In this document: in pieces, positions 14,065-23,323 of the stretch
How the letters are laid out: each line of letters begins with the position of its first letter
Numbering within the stretch: position 1 is the stretch's first letter
Origin: Dehalococcoidia bacterium
GTDB taxonomy: Bacteria; Chloroflexota; Dehalococcoidia; CAUJGQ01
DNA length: 56,101 nucleotides
Assembly (NCBI GenBank): GCA_035310145.1
Contig: DATGEL010000038.1
Coordinates: 1 to 56,101 of the forward strand
Reading direction: 5' to 3'
Notes under the pieces: generated by a model
The model's database searches: none
Told to the model about the DNA's origin: nothing
The model's input: the letters and a program-made list of their open reading frames with translations, nothing else
Made by a program: the position numbers and the translations under genes

Positions 14065-15942
14065 ATGGGGGCTCAACGATATCACGTGATTACCGGCTCG
14101 CGCCTGAGCCGGCGAGCGGCGCTGCGCGGTGCGGCGTTGACGGGCCTCGGCGGCGCGGCGCTGTGGATGGTCGGCTGCAGCAGCAGCAATAACAACAAGA
14201 AGGGCGCGGCCGCCACCGCGACGAAGGCGGCCACCACCGCCGCCAGCGCGACTTCAGCGGCGCCCGCCGCCTCGGCCGCGGCCAGCGCTGCCGCAACTCG
14301 CGCTGCCACGAGCGCACCCGCCGCGAGCGCCGCGGCCGGATCGCCGGCGGCGAGCGCGGGCAGCGCCACGCCCAAGATCGCCGACTTCGGCTGGGTTAAC
14401 AATGCGCCCGACCTCAAGGCGACGCCGAAGAAGGGCGGCACACTGCGCTTCGGCACGCACGTGGTGCCGCCGGGACTCGACCCGGTCAAGTCCGCCTCCT
14501 ACGAGAGCGCGAACATCTACACGCCGGTCTACAGCCGGCTGATCCGCGCCCAGTACGGCACCGAGCTTCAGCCGTACAACCCCTGGCGGCTGATGATCAC
14601 CAACGACCTCGCCGCCTCGATGGAACACCCCGACGCGATGACCTACACGTTCAAGCTGAAGCCGAACGTGAAGTTCCAGAACGTCGATCCAGTCAAAGGA
14701 CGGGCCTTTACCGCCGACGACGTCAAGTACAGCCTCAACGCTTTCCTGGCCAACCCCGAGACGGCGACCTACCTGGCCGCGGTCAAAGTCGATGCCGTCG
14801 ACCCGCAGACGGTCAAGATTTCGCTGACCAAGCCCGCGAACTACGTCTTGCAGGCGATGGCCGACCCTCGCATCGTCATGCTCGCGCACGAAGTCGCCGA
14901 TGCCGATGGCGACTTCTCCAAGCGCGCGATCGGCACCGGGCCGTTCATTCTCGACAACTTCCAGCCGAACGTCTCGGCGCACTACAAGCGCAACCCGGAC
15001 TACTACCGCACCGATCGTCCCTACATGGACGCGATGCAGTTCGACAACTTCAAGGACAACGCTTCCTCCAAGGCCGCGTTCATCGCCGGCCAGTACGAGA
15101 TGTCGCAGTACGCCTTGCTGAACCCGCTGGACGACATTAAGGACATCTTGGCCGCGCAGAAGAACACCGTGGTGTTCAAGCTGCAGAGCCGCTGGCAGTC
15201 CAACATCTTCGCCATGGGCTTCCCCGCGGACAAGGCGCCATGGAACGACCAGCGCGTGCGCATCGGCATCTCCAAGGGCTGGGACCGCTCGGTCTACGGC
15301 AAGAAGGCCTACGGGGGCGACTACAACGTGCTCGGCCCCTACGCCTGGATCGACGAGTTCGATTCGGCGCCGGACCTGGGCGACGCCTACAAGTTCGACC
15401 AGAAGGCGGCGAAGGACATGCTCAGCGCCGCCGGCCAGGCGAACCTGACCGTGCCGTTCGACTACTTCCCCTACGGCGGCGACGCCGACGACCAGCTGCA
15501 AACGATCCAGAACCAGCTCAAAGAGATCGGCGTCGACCTCAAGCTGAACAAGCTGGATGCCACCGCCTTCTTCGCCAAGTACTACGGCCAGAAGGCGGAC
15601 GGCCCCATCTCCAGCTTTATCCCGACGACGCCGCGCTGGGCGCCGCTTTCGATGCTGGTGCTTTGGCACTCGGGTTCGCCCAAGAACTACCTGCGGCTCA
15701 GCTCGCCGGAGTTCGACGCGGCGGTGGACAAGCTGACGACGACGGAAGACAAGGACGAGCAGAAGAAAGCATACCAGGACGCCTTTAATAAGCTGGTGCA
15801 GCCGGCGTTCTTCGTCTCCTGGACCGAATCGCCCACGTACTCCGTGCACTCGCCCAAGCTGCACGGCTTCTTGCCGAACATGTACAACGACCCGACAGGT
15901 TGGGGAAACCAGGCGATGGAGGACTGGTGGCTGGATACATAG
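14065..15942 (+). CDS. ABC transporter substrate-binding lipoprotein, family 5 (Dpp/Opp/Nik type)
   Basis: A 625-residue solute-binding protein. The ATG (MGAQRYHVITGSRLSRRAAL) is preceded by GGAGGGGG. The export signal has a twin-arginine-like SRLSRRAAL followed by a hydrophobic stretch and a lipobox ending at Cys38 (MVGC). An Ala/Thr/Ser-rich linker at about 45-105 tethers the folded domain. Family-5 features are KGGTLRFGTHVVPPGLDPVKS, YTFKLKPNVKFQNV, FTADDVKYSLNAFL and GTGPFILDNFQPN. It binds peptides or similar solutes outside the membrane for the two permeases that follow, 19 bases downstream. The ligand is not predictable. Confidence 0.92.
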   Translation: MGAQRYHVITGSRLSRRAALRGAALTGLGGAALWMVGCSSSNNNKKGAAATATKAATTAASATSAAPAASAAASAAATRAATSAPAASAAAGSPAASAGSATPKIADFGWVNNAPDLKATPKKGGTLRFGTHVVPPGLDPVKSASYESANIYTPVYSRLIRAQYGTELQPYNPWRLMITNDLAASMEHPDAMTYTFKLKPNVKFQNVDPVKGRAFTADDVKYSLNAFLANPETATYLAAVKVDAVDPQTVKISLTKPANYVLQAMADPRIVMLAHEVADADGDFSKRAIGTGPFILDNFQPNVSAHYKRNPDYYRTDRPYMDAMQFDNFKDNASSKAAFIAGQYEMSQYALLNPLDDIKDILAAQKNTVVFKLQSRWQSNIFAMGFPADKAPWNDQRVRIGISKGWDRSVYGKKAYGGDYNVLGPYAWIDEFDSAPDLGDAYKFDQKAAKDMLSAAGQANLTVPFDYFPYGGDADDQLQTIQNQLKEIGVDLKLNKLDATAFFAKYYGQKADGPISSFIPTTPRWAPLSMLVLWHSGSPKNYLRLSSPEFDAAVDKLTTTEDKDEQKKAYQDAFNKLVQPAFFVSWTESPTYSVHSPKLHGFLPNMYNDPTGWGNQAMEDWWLDT

Positions 15943-15961
15943 CAGAGCGGCCACTGTAGCC

Positions 15962-16909
15962 ATGGCCCAGTACATCGTGCGGCGGCTGCTACTCGCGGTG
16001 CCCGTGCTCGTCGGGGTGAGTCTGCTCGTCTTCTTCATGGCACGGATTCTGCCCGGCGACGTGTTCACGGCGCAGTCCGGCACCGCCGGGCTCACGGCGG
16101 ACCAGCGGGCGAAGCTGCGGCACGAGGCGGGGCTCGACCGGCCGCTGGCGGTGCAGTACTTCGACTGGGCCGGGCACGCCGCCGTGCTCAACTTCGGCGA
16201 CAGCCTCTGGAACCGGCGCAGCGTCAACAAGGAGCTGCGCCGCGCCGTGCCGATCACGCTGGAGCTGACCGTGCTCGGCTCGCTGATCGGCCTGCTGATC
16301 GCGGTGCCGCTCGGCGTGCTCAGCGCCGCCACGCGCGGCTCGCCGGTCGACTACCTGGCGCGGTTGTTCGGCGTGATCGGGCTCTCGATTCCCAGCTACG
16401 TGCTCGGCACGCTGGCGATCACCTATCTGGCCGTCTGGTTCCGCTGGACGCCGCCGGCCGGCGGCATCTCGTTCTTCAGCAACCCCTGGCGCAACATGCA
16501 GCAGTTCCTGATCCCGTCCACCATCCTCGGCGCCGGTTTCTCCGCCGCCGTGGTGCGCATGACGCGCTCCAGCGTGCTCGGCGCCCTGCACGAGGACTAC
16601 GTGCGCACGGCCTGGGCGAAGGGGCTGCGGGCGCGGCTGGTGCTGCTGCGCCACGTGCTGCGCAACGCGCTGATCCCGGTGCTGACGCTCTCCGGCGCGC
16701 AGGTCGGCTACCTGCTGGGCGGCACGGTGATCATCGAGTCGATCTTCACGCTCTCCGGCGTGGGCTCGATGGCCTTCGACGCGATCACCAACCGGGACTA
16801 CTTCGTCTTGCAGGCGGTGACGCTGCTGGCCGCGGCGGCGTTCACGCTGGTCAACCTGCTGGTCGACATCTCCTACGTTTGGCTCGACCCGAGGATCCGC
16901 CTGCGATGA
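15962..16909 (+). CDS. ABC transporter permease, DppB/OppB type
   Basis: A 315-residue inner-membrane permease. It begins MAQYIVRRLLLAVPVLVGVSLLVFFMARILPGD, the standard DppB opening, and has about six membrane helices. The EAA loop, where the ATPase docks, is seen in RTAWAKGLRARLVLLRHVLRNALIPVL near residue 215. It forms the translocation pore with the DppC-like partner, whose ATG overlaps this stop codon (ATGA). Confidence 0.95.
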   Translation: MAQYIVRRLLLAVPVLVGVSLLVFFMARILPGDVFTAQSGTAGLTADQRAKLRHEAGLDRPLAVQYFDWAGHAAVLNFGDSLWNRRSVNKELRRAVPITLELTVLGSLIGLLIAVPLGVLSAATRGSPVDYLARLFGVIGLSIPSYVLGTLAITYLAVWFRWTPPAGGISFFSNPWRNMQQFLIPSTILGAGFSAAVVRMTRSSVLGALHEDYVRTAWAKGLRARLVLLRHVLRNALIPVLTLSGAQVGYLLGGTVIIESIFTLSGVGSMAFDAITNRDYFVLQAVTLLAAAAFTLVNLLVDISYVWLDPRIRLR

Positions 16910-17820
16910 CCGCCGCCAGCCGCAGCGAAGCCGCCCTTGCCCTGAGCTGGGAGCTGCCCGCCTCGCGCGGGCGCTGGCGCGCGGCGGCGCGGCTGGCGCG
17001 GCAGAACCCGGTGGGCACGGTAGCGCTCGTCATTCTGCTGTTGCTCTGCCTGGCTGCCTTGTTCGCGCCGCTGATCGCGCCCAATTCGCCCACCGCGCAG
17101 CCCGGCGCACGGCTTGAAGCACCGTCCACGCGCTACTGGTTCGGCACGGACCGCATCGGCCGCGACGTGTTCTCACGCCTGCTCTACGGCGGGCGCATCT
17201 CGCTGCTGGTGGGCTTCGTGGCGGTGGGCACCGGCACGCTGATCGGCAGCGCAATCGGCATGGTCAGCGGCTATCTCGGCGGCTGGTTCGACCTGATCGT
17301 ACAGCGCTGCATGGACGTGATCATGTCCATCCCCGCCCTGCTGCTGGCGATGGTGATCGTCGCCAGCTTCGGCCGCGGCGTGGCCAACGCGCTGATCGCG
17401 ATCGCGATCGTGCTGATTCCCACGGCGGCGCGGGTAATGCGCAGCGTGGTTTTGCAGATCCAGGCGCGTGCCTACGTCGAGGCGGCGCAGGCTTCCGGCG
17501 CAAGCAGCGGGCGCGTGCTCTGGCGCCACGTGATTCCCAACGCGATCGACGAAGTGCTGATCCTCGCCTCGATCGCGCTGGCCGCCGCCGTGATCATCGA
17601 GGCGGCGCTGAGCTTCCTCGGCCTCGGCGCCCAGCCGCCGACTGCCTCCTGGGGGCAGATGCTGGCCGAAGGGCGGCAGAACTACCTGCGGGCGCCGCAC
17701 ATGGTCTGGGCGCCGTCGCTGGCGATCTGCGTCACCGTGCTCACGGTCACGCTCGTGGGCGATACACTGCGCGACATCATCGACCCGCGCACCCGTGGCG
17801 CCCGCGCCTCGCGCTTTTGA
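16906..17820 (+). CDS. ABC transporter permease, DppC/OppC type
   Basis: A 304-residue permease starting MTAASRSEAALALSWELP; the ATG overlaps the previous stop by four bases. The N-terminal OppC_N-like helix LARQNPVGTVALVILLLLCLAALFAPLIAPNSP is followed by WFGTDRIGRDVFSRLLYGGRISLLVG. The EAA loop is AAQASGASSGRVLWRHVIPNAIDEVL near 200 and FLGLGAQPPTASWGQML follows. No ATP-binding subunit follows: the next genes are on the other strand. Confidence 0.95.
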   Translation: MTAASRSEAALALSWELPASRGRWRAAARLARQNPVGTVALVILLLLCLAALFAPLIAPNSPTAQPGARLEAPSTRYWFGTDRIGRDVFSRLLYGGRISLLVGFVAVGTGTLIGSAIGMVSGYLGGWFDLIVQRCMDVIMSIPALLLAMVIVASFGRGVANALIAIAIVLIPTAARVMRSVVLQIQARAYVEAAQASGASSGRVLWRHVIPNAIDEVLILASIALAAAVIIEAALSFLGLGAQPPTASWGQMLAEGRQNYLRAPHMVWAPSLAICVTVLTVTLVGDTLRDIIDPRTRGARASRF

Positions 17821-17868
17821 GCGGGATTTGCCCTCCGGCGGCGGTTGCAACGGTTGTGGCCGCGCGCT

Positions 17869-18321
17869 TCAGCCGAATTCATAACCTCGGGCGACCCAGT
17901 AGTGCCAGTCCGCGATCGCCTCGGCGGTTTGCTCGTCCACGTCCACGCCTTCGAGCTGGGCGAGCGGAACTGCCAGCGAGCGCTGCCGCCAGCGGATCTG
18001 CACGTACATCTCGTGCTCACACTCGTCCTCCCCTGGCATGCCGGAAACCTGGACGAACTCGCCGACGCGCAGCGGCGAGCTCATGCGGCCTGCGACGCAG
18101 CGAGCGCGAAACGGGAAGGTCAGGTGTTCCTCGAGGTAGTAGTACCAACCTAAGACATGGTTTCAAAATCGGCGTTCCGGTGCGATCGCACACCTACAAG
18201 CGGGAACTCGAGCCGGTTTTGAAACCATCTGTTAGGCCTGCTCTTCGGGGTCGTAGGCGTCGACCACGATCTCCATCTGAATACGCAGCTCGCGGTTCTC
18301 ATCGAGCTGGTCGCCGGCCAT
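17869..18321 (-). pseudogene. CcbP-like calcium-binding protein gene split by an 81-bp insertion
   Basis: The gene starts MAGDQLDENRELRIQMEIVVDAYDPEEQA with a GGGGGG-type ribosome site, then meets a TAA that is the first codon of an inserted element. After 81 bases the same frame resumes as LGWYYYLEEHLTFPFRARCVAGRMSSPLRVGEF and ends WHYWVARGYEFG. Removing exactly 18154-18234 joins GCC to TTA and restores EEQALGWYYY, giving 123 residues, close to the family length of about 118. The family (CcbP, calcium-binding) has the DWHYWV ending and an acidic surface. Translation could restart at the internal ATG (18084) to make the last 71 residues. Family assignment is from memory of conserved blocks. 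Confidence 0.8.
18154..18234. mobile_element. MITE-like 81-bp inverted-repeat element, copy 1
   Basis: The element has perfect 12-bp inverted repeats ATGGTTTCAAAA (18157-18168) and TTTTGAAACCAT (18217-18228), with further imperfect pairing outward (CCTAA/TTAGG at the flanks) and inward (CGG/CCG). No coding capacity. It interrupts the CcbP-like frame. An internal palindrome GTGCGATCGCAC lies at its centre. A second copy is at 23638-23719. Confidence 0.8.
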
Positions 18322-18371
18322 GCTGCCGCCCCCCGCGACATTCGCGAGCCTGAGCGCCGCCGGACGCTCGG

Positions 18372-19109
18372 CTACACCATCCAGGCGCCGCCGGAGACGG
18401 AGATCACCTGGCCGGTGATCTGGCGCGCGTCCGGGCCGCAGAGGAAGGCCACGGCGCCGGCGATCTCCTCCGGCGCGGTGACGCGGCGCAGCGGCGCCTC
18501 CTCGCCCGCCGCGCGCAGCCGCGCTTCGCCCAGGTTGCGCTCGACCCAGCCGGTTCGCGTCACGCCCGGCGCCACGACGTTGACGGTGATGCCTTCCGGC
18601 CCAAGCTCGCGCGCCATCTGCCGCGCCAGCCCGATCAGCCCGGCCTTCGAGGCGGCGTAGGCCGGCGAGGCGCCCATGCCCGCCGCGGCGATCGAGCCGA
18701 TGTGCACGATTGCGCCGCCGCGCCCGCGCAGATGCGGCAGGCACACCGCGCTGCAGACGAACGGCCCCTTGAGGTTCACCTCCAGCACCGCGTCCCAGTC
18801 GGCGTCGTTCTGCGCCGCCAGGCCACCCGGCCGGTTCACGCCGGCGTTGTTCACCAGCGCATCCAGCCCGCCCCAGCGCTGCGCCACCCGCGCCGCCGCG
18901 GCCGCCATCTGTGCACGATCGCTCACCGAGGCCACGGCCAGTTCCAGCCGCGCCTGCTCGCCGGCCAGCTCCTCGCGCGCCGCGGCCAGCGCCCGTTCGT
19001 TGACGTCGACCACGGCCACGCGGAAGCCGTCCGCCAGCAGCCGCCGCACGCAGGCGAGGCCGATGCCGCGGCTGCCGCCGGTGACCAGCGCCACGCGATC
19101 GTGCACCAT
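18372..19109 (-). CDS. SDR family oxidoreductase (3-oxoacyl reductase-like)
   Basis: A 245-residue classical SDR. The ATG of MVHDRVALVTGGSRGIG has GGAGAG 6 bases upstream; an in-frame ATG six codons earlier lacks one. TGGSRGIG, NNAGVNRPGG, the catalytic Ser in HIGSIAAAGMGASPAYAASKAG with Tyr and Lys of YxxxK, and the FabG-like ending ITGQVISVSGGAWMV are all intact. It probably reduces or oxidises a 3-oxo/3-hydroxy acyl or similar substrate with NAD(P). It lies 50 bases upstream of the split ccbP-like gene on the same strand. Confidence 0.9.
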   Translation of the reverse strand: MVHDRVALVTGGSRGIGLACVRRLLADGFRVAVVDVNERALAAAREELAGEQARLELAVASVSDRAQMAAAAARVAQRWGGLDALVNNAGVNRPGGLAAQNDADWDAVLEVNLKGPFVCSAVCLPHLRGRGGAIVHIGSIAAAGMGASPAYAASKAGLIGLARQMARELGPEGITVNVVAPGVTRTGWVERNLGEARLRAAGEEAPLRRVTAPEEIAGAVAFLCGPDARQITGQVISVSGGAWMV

Positions 19110-19174
19110 CCCGGACTCTCCATGCACCGCTACCCGCCCAGCTCCGCCTTCAGGCGCAACCGTCCCGAACTACG

Positions 19175-19225
19175 ATCTCCCCTTCCCCTAGTATTGGGGG
19201 AAGGGGCCGGGGGATGGGGGCCACG
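19175..19225. repeat. Dispersed G-rich palindromic repeat, copy 2
   Basis: Nearly identical to 8589-8638. Here the stem is longer: CCCCTTCCCC (19179-19188) pairs exactly with GGGGAAGGGG (19197-19206) over an 8-base loop. It lies 5 bases beyond the stop of the secreted hydrolase, as copy 1 lies just beyond a stop, so a terminator role is plausible. Confidence 0.85.
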
Positions 19226-19230
19226 TGCGC

Positions 19231-20571
19231 TCAGTAGCCCTGATCGTCGCCCGGCAGCACGTGATGCGTCCACTCGCGCCCCAGGCCGGTGAGGTCGGCC
19301 TGCAGCAGATCTTCGCCCCGTGGCTTCACGCCGTGCTCCACCCAGGCGATGAGGTCATCAAAGCCCTGCACCAGGTCGGCGGTGTCGAACTGGCAGTGCT
19401 TCGGCGCCCGCACGGTGCGTTGCACCAGCAGGTCGCCGTTGCCGGCGGCGTCCACGGTCTTGCGGTAGTTGATCTCGTGCAGCAGCGGCACGAAGTTGTC
19501 GCCGGTGGTGTGATAGGTGAGCAGCGGCACCGTGATCTTGCCCGTGGGCAGCGCGAAGACCGGATTCGTTTGCGCGTTGCGGTAGGCCGGGTCGGCGGCC
19601 GTGCGCAGCACGCCGCTGTTCAGCTGGTCGTCGGTGAAGCCGAGGTCGGGGTCGATGTGGAAGGTGAAGTAGTCGTCCGTTGCTGCCAGGCCGGCGAGCG
19701 AGGCGGGCTGCTGCTGCGTGATCGCGGCGAAGGCGCCGGTGTAGAAATCGACCATGCCCTCGTGGCGAAACGGCCGCGCACCGCCGGTCAGATACTTCAC
19801 GGCCGACTCGAACGCCTGGCCGAGCGGTGTCCAGTCGTCCGGCGTGCCCAGCGCGGGCACGATCTGGTTCGTGAGCGTACCCTGGAAGGCCGCTGCGTCG
19901 GCGGCGGGCAGGGCGTTCACGCCGGAGATGAAGTCCGCCAGCGCCGAGTAGGCTTCGAGGTAATCGATCTCCTGCTCCTGCATCAGCACGCCGCACTCGG
20001 CCAGGGCGCCGTCGTAGATGCCGGGGTGCTGCTCCAGCGAGGAGACGACGATGTGCCCGCTCATCGACGTGCCTTCAAGATAGGTGCGCTTCGGTTTGCC
20101 GAAGGTGGCGATGAAGTAGTCGCGCAGGGCGAGCGTGTCGGTCACGCCCAGGTCGGGGTCGTAGCCGTTCTCGTCGTAGCTTGAGGCGGCCCAGGCGAAG
20201 CCCAGGTCGATCAGGTGCTTTCGGATCGGCGAGATGCCGGCCTGCAGGAGCGGCCCCTCGCCCGCGTAGCCGTGCGCGTACATCACCAGCTCGCCGTTCC
20301 AGTTGTCCGGCAGCTCGATGTGGTAGGTCGAGCGATCGAGCACGCCGAAGTAGGCCTTCGCCCCCGGCAGTGCCGTGAACGAGGGGTCGGTGAGCTGCCA
20401 GGCGCCGGGGCGGGCGATCACGGTCGGTGTGGGCGTCGCCGAGGGCTGCTGCGCGCCGATCGGCGTCTCGCTGCCGCCGAGCATGGCCGCAAGCGCCAGC
20501 GCGACCACGGCGACGCCGGCAAGACCAAACCGCCAGCCATGCATGCGGGTCCGTTGCACACTCGTATTCAT
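19231..20571 (-). CDS. Secreted alpha/beta-hydrolase-like protein
   Basis: A 446-residue exported protein. The start MNTSVQRTRMHGWRFG was chosen for the GAGG 6 bases upstream. A signal peptide (LAGVAVVALALAAMLGG) is followed by a Pro/Thr-rich stretch. The hydrolase features are the HG oxyanion turn in ELVMYAHGYAGEGPLL, the nucleophile elbow-like EGTSMSGHIVVSSLEQHPGIYDGALAECG, and a late VPLLTYHTTGDNFVPLLHEINY that looks like the Asp region, with candidate His in RAPKHCQFD. The arrangement resembles tannase/feruloyl-esterase-like or prolyl-peptidase-like hydrolases, but no specific family was recognised. The substrate is unknown. Confidence 0.75.
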   Translation of the reverse strand: MNTSVQRTRMHGWRFGLAGVAVVALALAAMLGGSETPIGAQQPSATPTPTVIARPGAWQLTDPSFTALPGAKAYFGVLDRSTYHIELPDNWNGELVMYAHGYAGEGPLLQAGISPIRKHLIDLGFAWAASSYDENGYDPDLGVTDTLALRDYFIATFGKPKRTYLEGTSMSGHIVVSSLEQHPGIYDGALAECGVLMQEQEIDYLEAYSALADFISGVNALPAADAAAFQGTLTNQIVPALGTPDDWTPLGQAFESAVKYLTGGARPFRHEGMVDFYTGAFAAITQQQPASLAGLAATDDYFTFHIDPDLGFTDDQLNSGVLRTAADPAYRNAQTNPVFALPTGKITVPLLTYHTTGDNFVPLLHEINYRKTVDAAGNGDLLVQRTVRAPKHCQFDTADLVQGFDDLIAWVEHGVKPRGEDLLQADLTGLGREWTHHVLPGDDQGY

Positions 20572-20731
20572 ACCGTTCCTCGACCTCATGCCGAGGCCGG
20601 CGCCGTAGACTGCGCCCAATTGGGCGGCCGCCCGTAGCCGTGCGCAGGTCGCGGTCCGCGTCACGCGTGCGGCAGCGAGTTCTGGTGCATCATGCCGCGA
20701 ATCCCGTTCGAGGGAAATAGGGGGCGACGCC

Positions 20732-21739
20732 TTGCGCTTCGGCCTTGCCTACGATTTCCGCAACCCGGCGCAGTGGGCGCTGCCCTGGCGCGATCTCTAC
20801 GCCGGCACGCTCGACCAGATGGTCTTCGCTGAGCAGCTGGGCTTCGACTCGATCTGGATCGGCGAGCAGCACCTGGCCGAAGACGGCGCCCTGCCGTCGC
20901 CCCTGTCGATCGCCGCGGCGATCGCGGCGCGCACCAGCCGCATCCGCATCGGCGTCTGTGTGCCCGCCCTGCCGCTGCACAACGCCGTCTCGCTGGCCGA
21001 GCAGATCGCGGTGCTCGATCAGCTTTCCGGCGGGCGCATCGAGCTGGGCCTGGGCGACGACGGCTTCGCGGCCGAGTTCGCCGCCTTCGGCGTGCCGCGC
21101 CGGCAGCGGGCGGCGCGCTTCCGCGAGGCGGTGCAGGTGCTGCGCCTGCTCTTCAGCGGCGAACGGATCAGCTTCAAGGGCCGCTTCTACGATCTGGACG
21201 GCCTCACGCTCGCGCCGCCGCCGTTGCAGGCGGGCGGCCCGCCGCTGTGGGGCGGCGCAATCAGCGCCAAGCAGGCGCTGCGCGCCGCCGCGCTGCGCCT
21301 GCACCTGCTGCCGCGTGGCGACCGGCGCGCGACGCTCGACATCTGGGCCAGGGCACTGGGCCGGTTCGGCCACGACCCGGAAGCCTTCCGCGTGCTCGTC
21401 AACCGCCCGGTGGTGGTGACGGACGATCCACTGCGCATGTGGCAGCGGCTGCGCCCCGGCGAGGAGTACCGTGCAAGCCTCGACGCAAGGCGCACGGAGG
21501 AAGCAGGCGTGCCGCGCGGCTCTCCAGTGCAGACGGACGACAGCCAGGCGCTGCCGCTGCTGGACGGGCAATACCTGCTCGGCAGCGCCGCTCGTGTCCG
21601 CGACGAGATCGATGCCTACCGTGAGCGTGTGCCTGTCACGGATCTCGTCGGCTGGGGCGTGCCGCTCGGCCTGCGCCCCGACGAGATGTACCCGTCGCTG
21701 GAACGCTTCGCGCGCGAGGTGATGCCGCGCTTCCTTTGA
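20732..21739 (+). CDS. LLM class flavin-dependent oxidoreductase
   Basis: A 335-residue luciferase-like monooxygenase starting with TTG (RFGLAYDFRNPAQW); AGGGGG sits 7 bases before it. Typical blocks are FAEQLGFDSIWIGEQHLAEDG, RTSRIRIGVCVPALPLHNAVSLAEQIAVLDQLSGGRIELGLGDDG and FKGRFYDLDGLTLAPPPLQAGGPPLWGG. The final part, LERFAREVMPRF, matches the family. It is divergent from the secreted hydrolase and convergent with another LLM gene. Confidence 0.88.
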   Translation: MRFGLAYDFRNPAQWALPWRDLYAGTLDQMVFAEQLGFDSIWIGEQHLAEDGALPSPLSIAAAIAARTSRIRIGVCVPALPLHNAVSLAEQIAVLDQLSGGRIELGLGDDGFAAEFAAFGVPRRQRAARFREAVQVLRLLFSGERISFKGRFYDLDGLTLAPPPLQAGGPPLWGGAISAKQALRAAALRLHLLPRGDRRATLDIWARALGRFGHDPEAFRVLVNRPVVVTDDPLRMWQRLRPGEEYRASLDARRTEEAGVPRGSPVQTDDSQALPLLDGQYLLGSAARVRDEIDAYRERVPVTDLVGWGVPLGLRPDEMYPSLERFAREVMPRFL

Positions 21740-21747
21740 CGGAAGCC

Positions 21748-21782
21748 GGGAGACGGGAGACGGAAGACGGGTGACGGATGAC
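21748..21782 (+). repeat. Heptanucleotide tract between convergent LLM genes
   Basis: GGGAGAC, GGGAGAC, GGAAGAC, GGGTGAC, GGATGAC: five units in exact period 7 with point changes, in the 66-base gap between two stop codons. Confidence 0.85.
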
Positions 21783-21805
21783 CGACGCCCGCCGCGGCCC
21801 GGTCC

Positions 21806-22645
21806 TTACGCGTGGCTCAGCATGGCGGCGGCGAAGCGGTCGAGCAGCGGCAGGATCTTCTCCTCGCCCGCGGGCGGCAGGCCGAAGAGGCAGCGTGTCA
21901 CGCCGGCGGCGCCCAGCCGTTCGATCGTCTCGCTGTCGGCGCGGGCGCCGAATACGGTGATCGGGATCGGGGCGCGGCCGCGCTCTTTGGCCTGGCGCTG
22001 CAGCTCGGCGATCTGCTCTTCGATCGGGGCGCCGCGGCCCATGATTGGCAGCCACTCGTCGCCGTAGTCGAGCACGCGCTTGAACGTGCCGGGCGAGTTG
22101 CCGCCGATCATGATCGGCGGGTGCGGCCTCTGCACTGGCTTCGGCCAGCTCCAGATCGGGTCGAAGTTCACGTACTTGCCGTGGAACTGGGCCTCGTCCT
22201 GCGTCCAGATCTGCTGCATGGCGCGGATGCGCTCGCGCACGATGCCCCAGCGGTGCGCGGGGTCGCTGCCGTGGTTGCGCATCTCCTCGAAGTTCCAGCC
22301 GGCGCCGATGCCGAAGAGGAAGCGGCCGCCCGACAGAAAGTCGACGGAGGCGATCTCCTTGGCCAGCGTGATCGGGTCGTGCTCCGTCACGAGGCAGATG
22401 CCGGTGCCCAGCTTCAGCGTCTTCGTCGCCGCGGCCACCGCGCCCAGCGCGACGAAGGGGTCGAGCGTATGCCGGTACTCCTCCGGCAGCTGCGGCCCGC
22501 CGGGCCAGGGGCTCTCGCGCGAGGTGGGAATATGCGTGTGCTCGGGGATAAACAGCGACTCGAAGCCGCGCTCTTCCAGCGCCCGGCCCAGATCCACAAT
22601 GTTCATCGCGTAGTCGGTGGGAAAGATCGTGACGCCGAACTTCAT
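21806..22645 (-). CDS. F420-dependent LLM class oxidoreductase
   Basis: A 279-residue luciferase-like protein of the short F420-type subgroup. It starts MKFGVTIFPTDYAMNIVDLGRALEERGFESLFIPEHTHIP, with GGAGGGCGGC upstream. LGTGICLVTEHDPITLAKEIASVDFLSGGRFLFGIGAGWNFEEM is the hallmark block, and PHPPIMIGGNSPGTFKRVLDYGDEWLP follows. Related proteins (TIGR03619-like) use F420 in Actinobacteria and Chloroflexota. The substrate is unknown. Confidence 0.9.
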   Translation of the reverse strand: MKFGVTIFPTDYAMNIVDLGRALEERGFESLFIPEHTHIPTSRESPWPGGPQLPEEYRHTLDPFVALGAVAAATKTLKLGTGICLVTEHDPITLAKEIASVDFLSGGRFLFGIGAGWNFEEMRNHGSDPAHRWGIVRERIRAMQQIWTQDEAQFHGKYVNFDPIWSWPKPVQRPHPPIMIGGNSPGTFKRVLDYGDEWLPIMGRGAPIEEQIAELQRQAKERGRAPIPITVFGARADSETIERLGAAGVTRCLFGLPPAGEEKILPLLDRFAAAMLSHA

Positions 22646-22855
22646 CGCTGCCGCCCTCCGCTCACGGTCTGCCAGGTATGAACGGCTTCATCCTGATGGC
22701 CGCGCAGGGGAAATGCAAGCCGAGGCGCATGCCCGGGGGCGTTGCCCGGAGCTGCCCTCGCGCCCGGCTGGGGCGGCCAACAAACCTCGCCACGGCAGCT
22801 CGTGGCTCGGTTTCGGTCCGTCGTGACCTTCACACCGGGCCAAGACGGCGCGCCC

Positions 22856-23323
22856 TCAGCTCACCGCCTTCTTCACGAGCGCGGCGATCCTTGCCTCGTC
22901 GGCGGCAGTCAACTCCTTCAGCGCGAAGGCGACGGGCCACATGGCGCCTTCGTCGAGGTTCGCGGCGTCGTTAAAGCCGAACGTCGCGTACCTCGTGTTG
23001 AACTTCTGCGCGCTTTGAAAGAAGCAGACGACCTTGCCGTTCCTGGCATACGCGGGCATCCCGTACCAGGTTTTCGGTGAGAGGGCCGGCGCACTGGCTT
23101 TGATGATCGCATGGAGCCGCTCGCCCATGGCGCGATCCGGTCCCGCCATCGCGGCGATCGCCGCAAGCACAGCGCTTTCTCCGTCCGCCTTCCCCGCGCG
23201 CCGGCCGCGGCGTGCGTCCGCCTTCTGCTCCTGGGCGCGTGCCCTGATCGCGGCTCGTTCCGCGTCCGTGAATCCCCGGGACGTCTCGCCGCTCGCGCTG
23301 CTGCTCTTGTCGACTCCTGGCAT
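22856..23323 (-). CDS. DUF1801 family protein
   Basis: A 155-residue protein starting [20 protein letters not shown], with GGAGGAG upstream. The first 50 residues are charged and Ala/Arg/Lys-rich, probably disordered. The domain [46 protein letters not shown] matches DUF1801 (YdhG-like), a small fold linked to iron handling in Bacillus but without a proven enzyme activity. The closing [18 protein letters not shown] is typical. Confidence 0.85.
   Translation of the reverse strand: MPGVDKSSSASGETSRGFTDAERAAIRARAQEQKADARRGRRAGKADGESAVLAAIAAMAGPDRAMGERLHAIIKASAPALSPKTWYGMPAYARNGKVVCFFQSAQKFNTRYATFGFNDAANLDEGAMWPVAFALKELTAADEARIAALVKKAVS

Noticed and set aside
14254-16332. A 692-codon minus-strand open frame
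   Set aside because: Antisense to the solute-binding protein and permease. No ribosome site and composition typical of a shadow frame.
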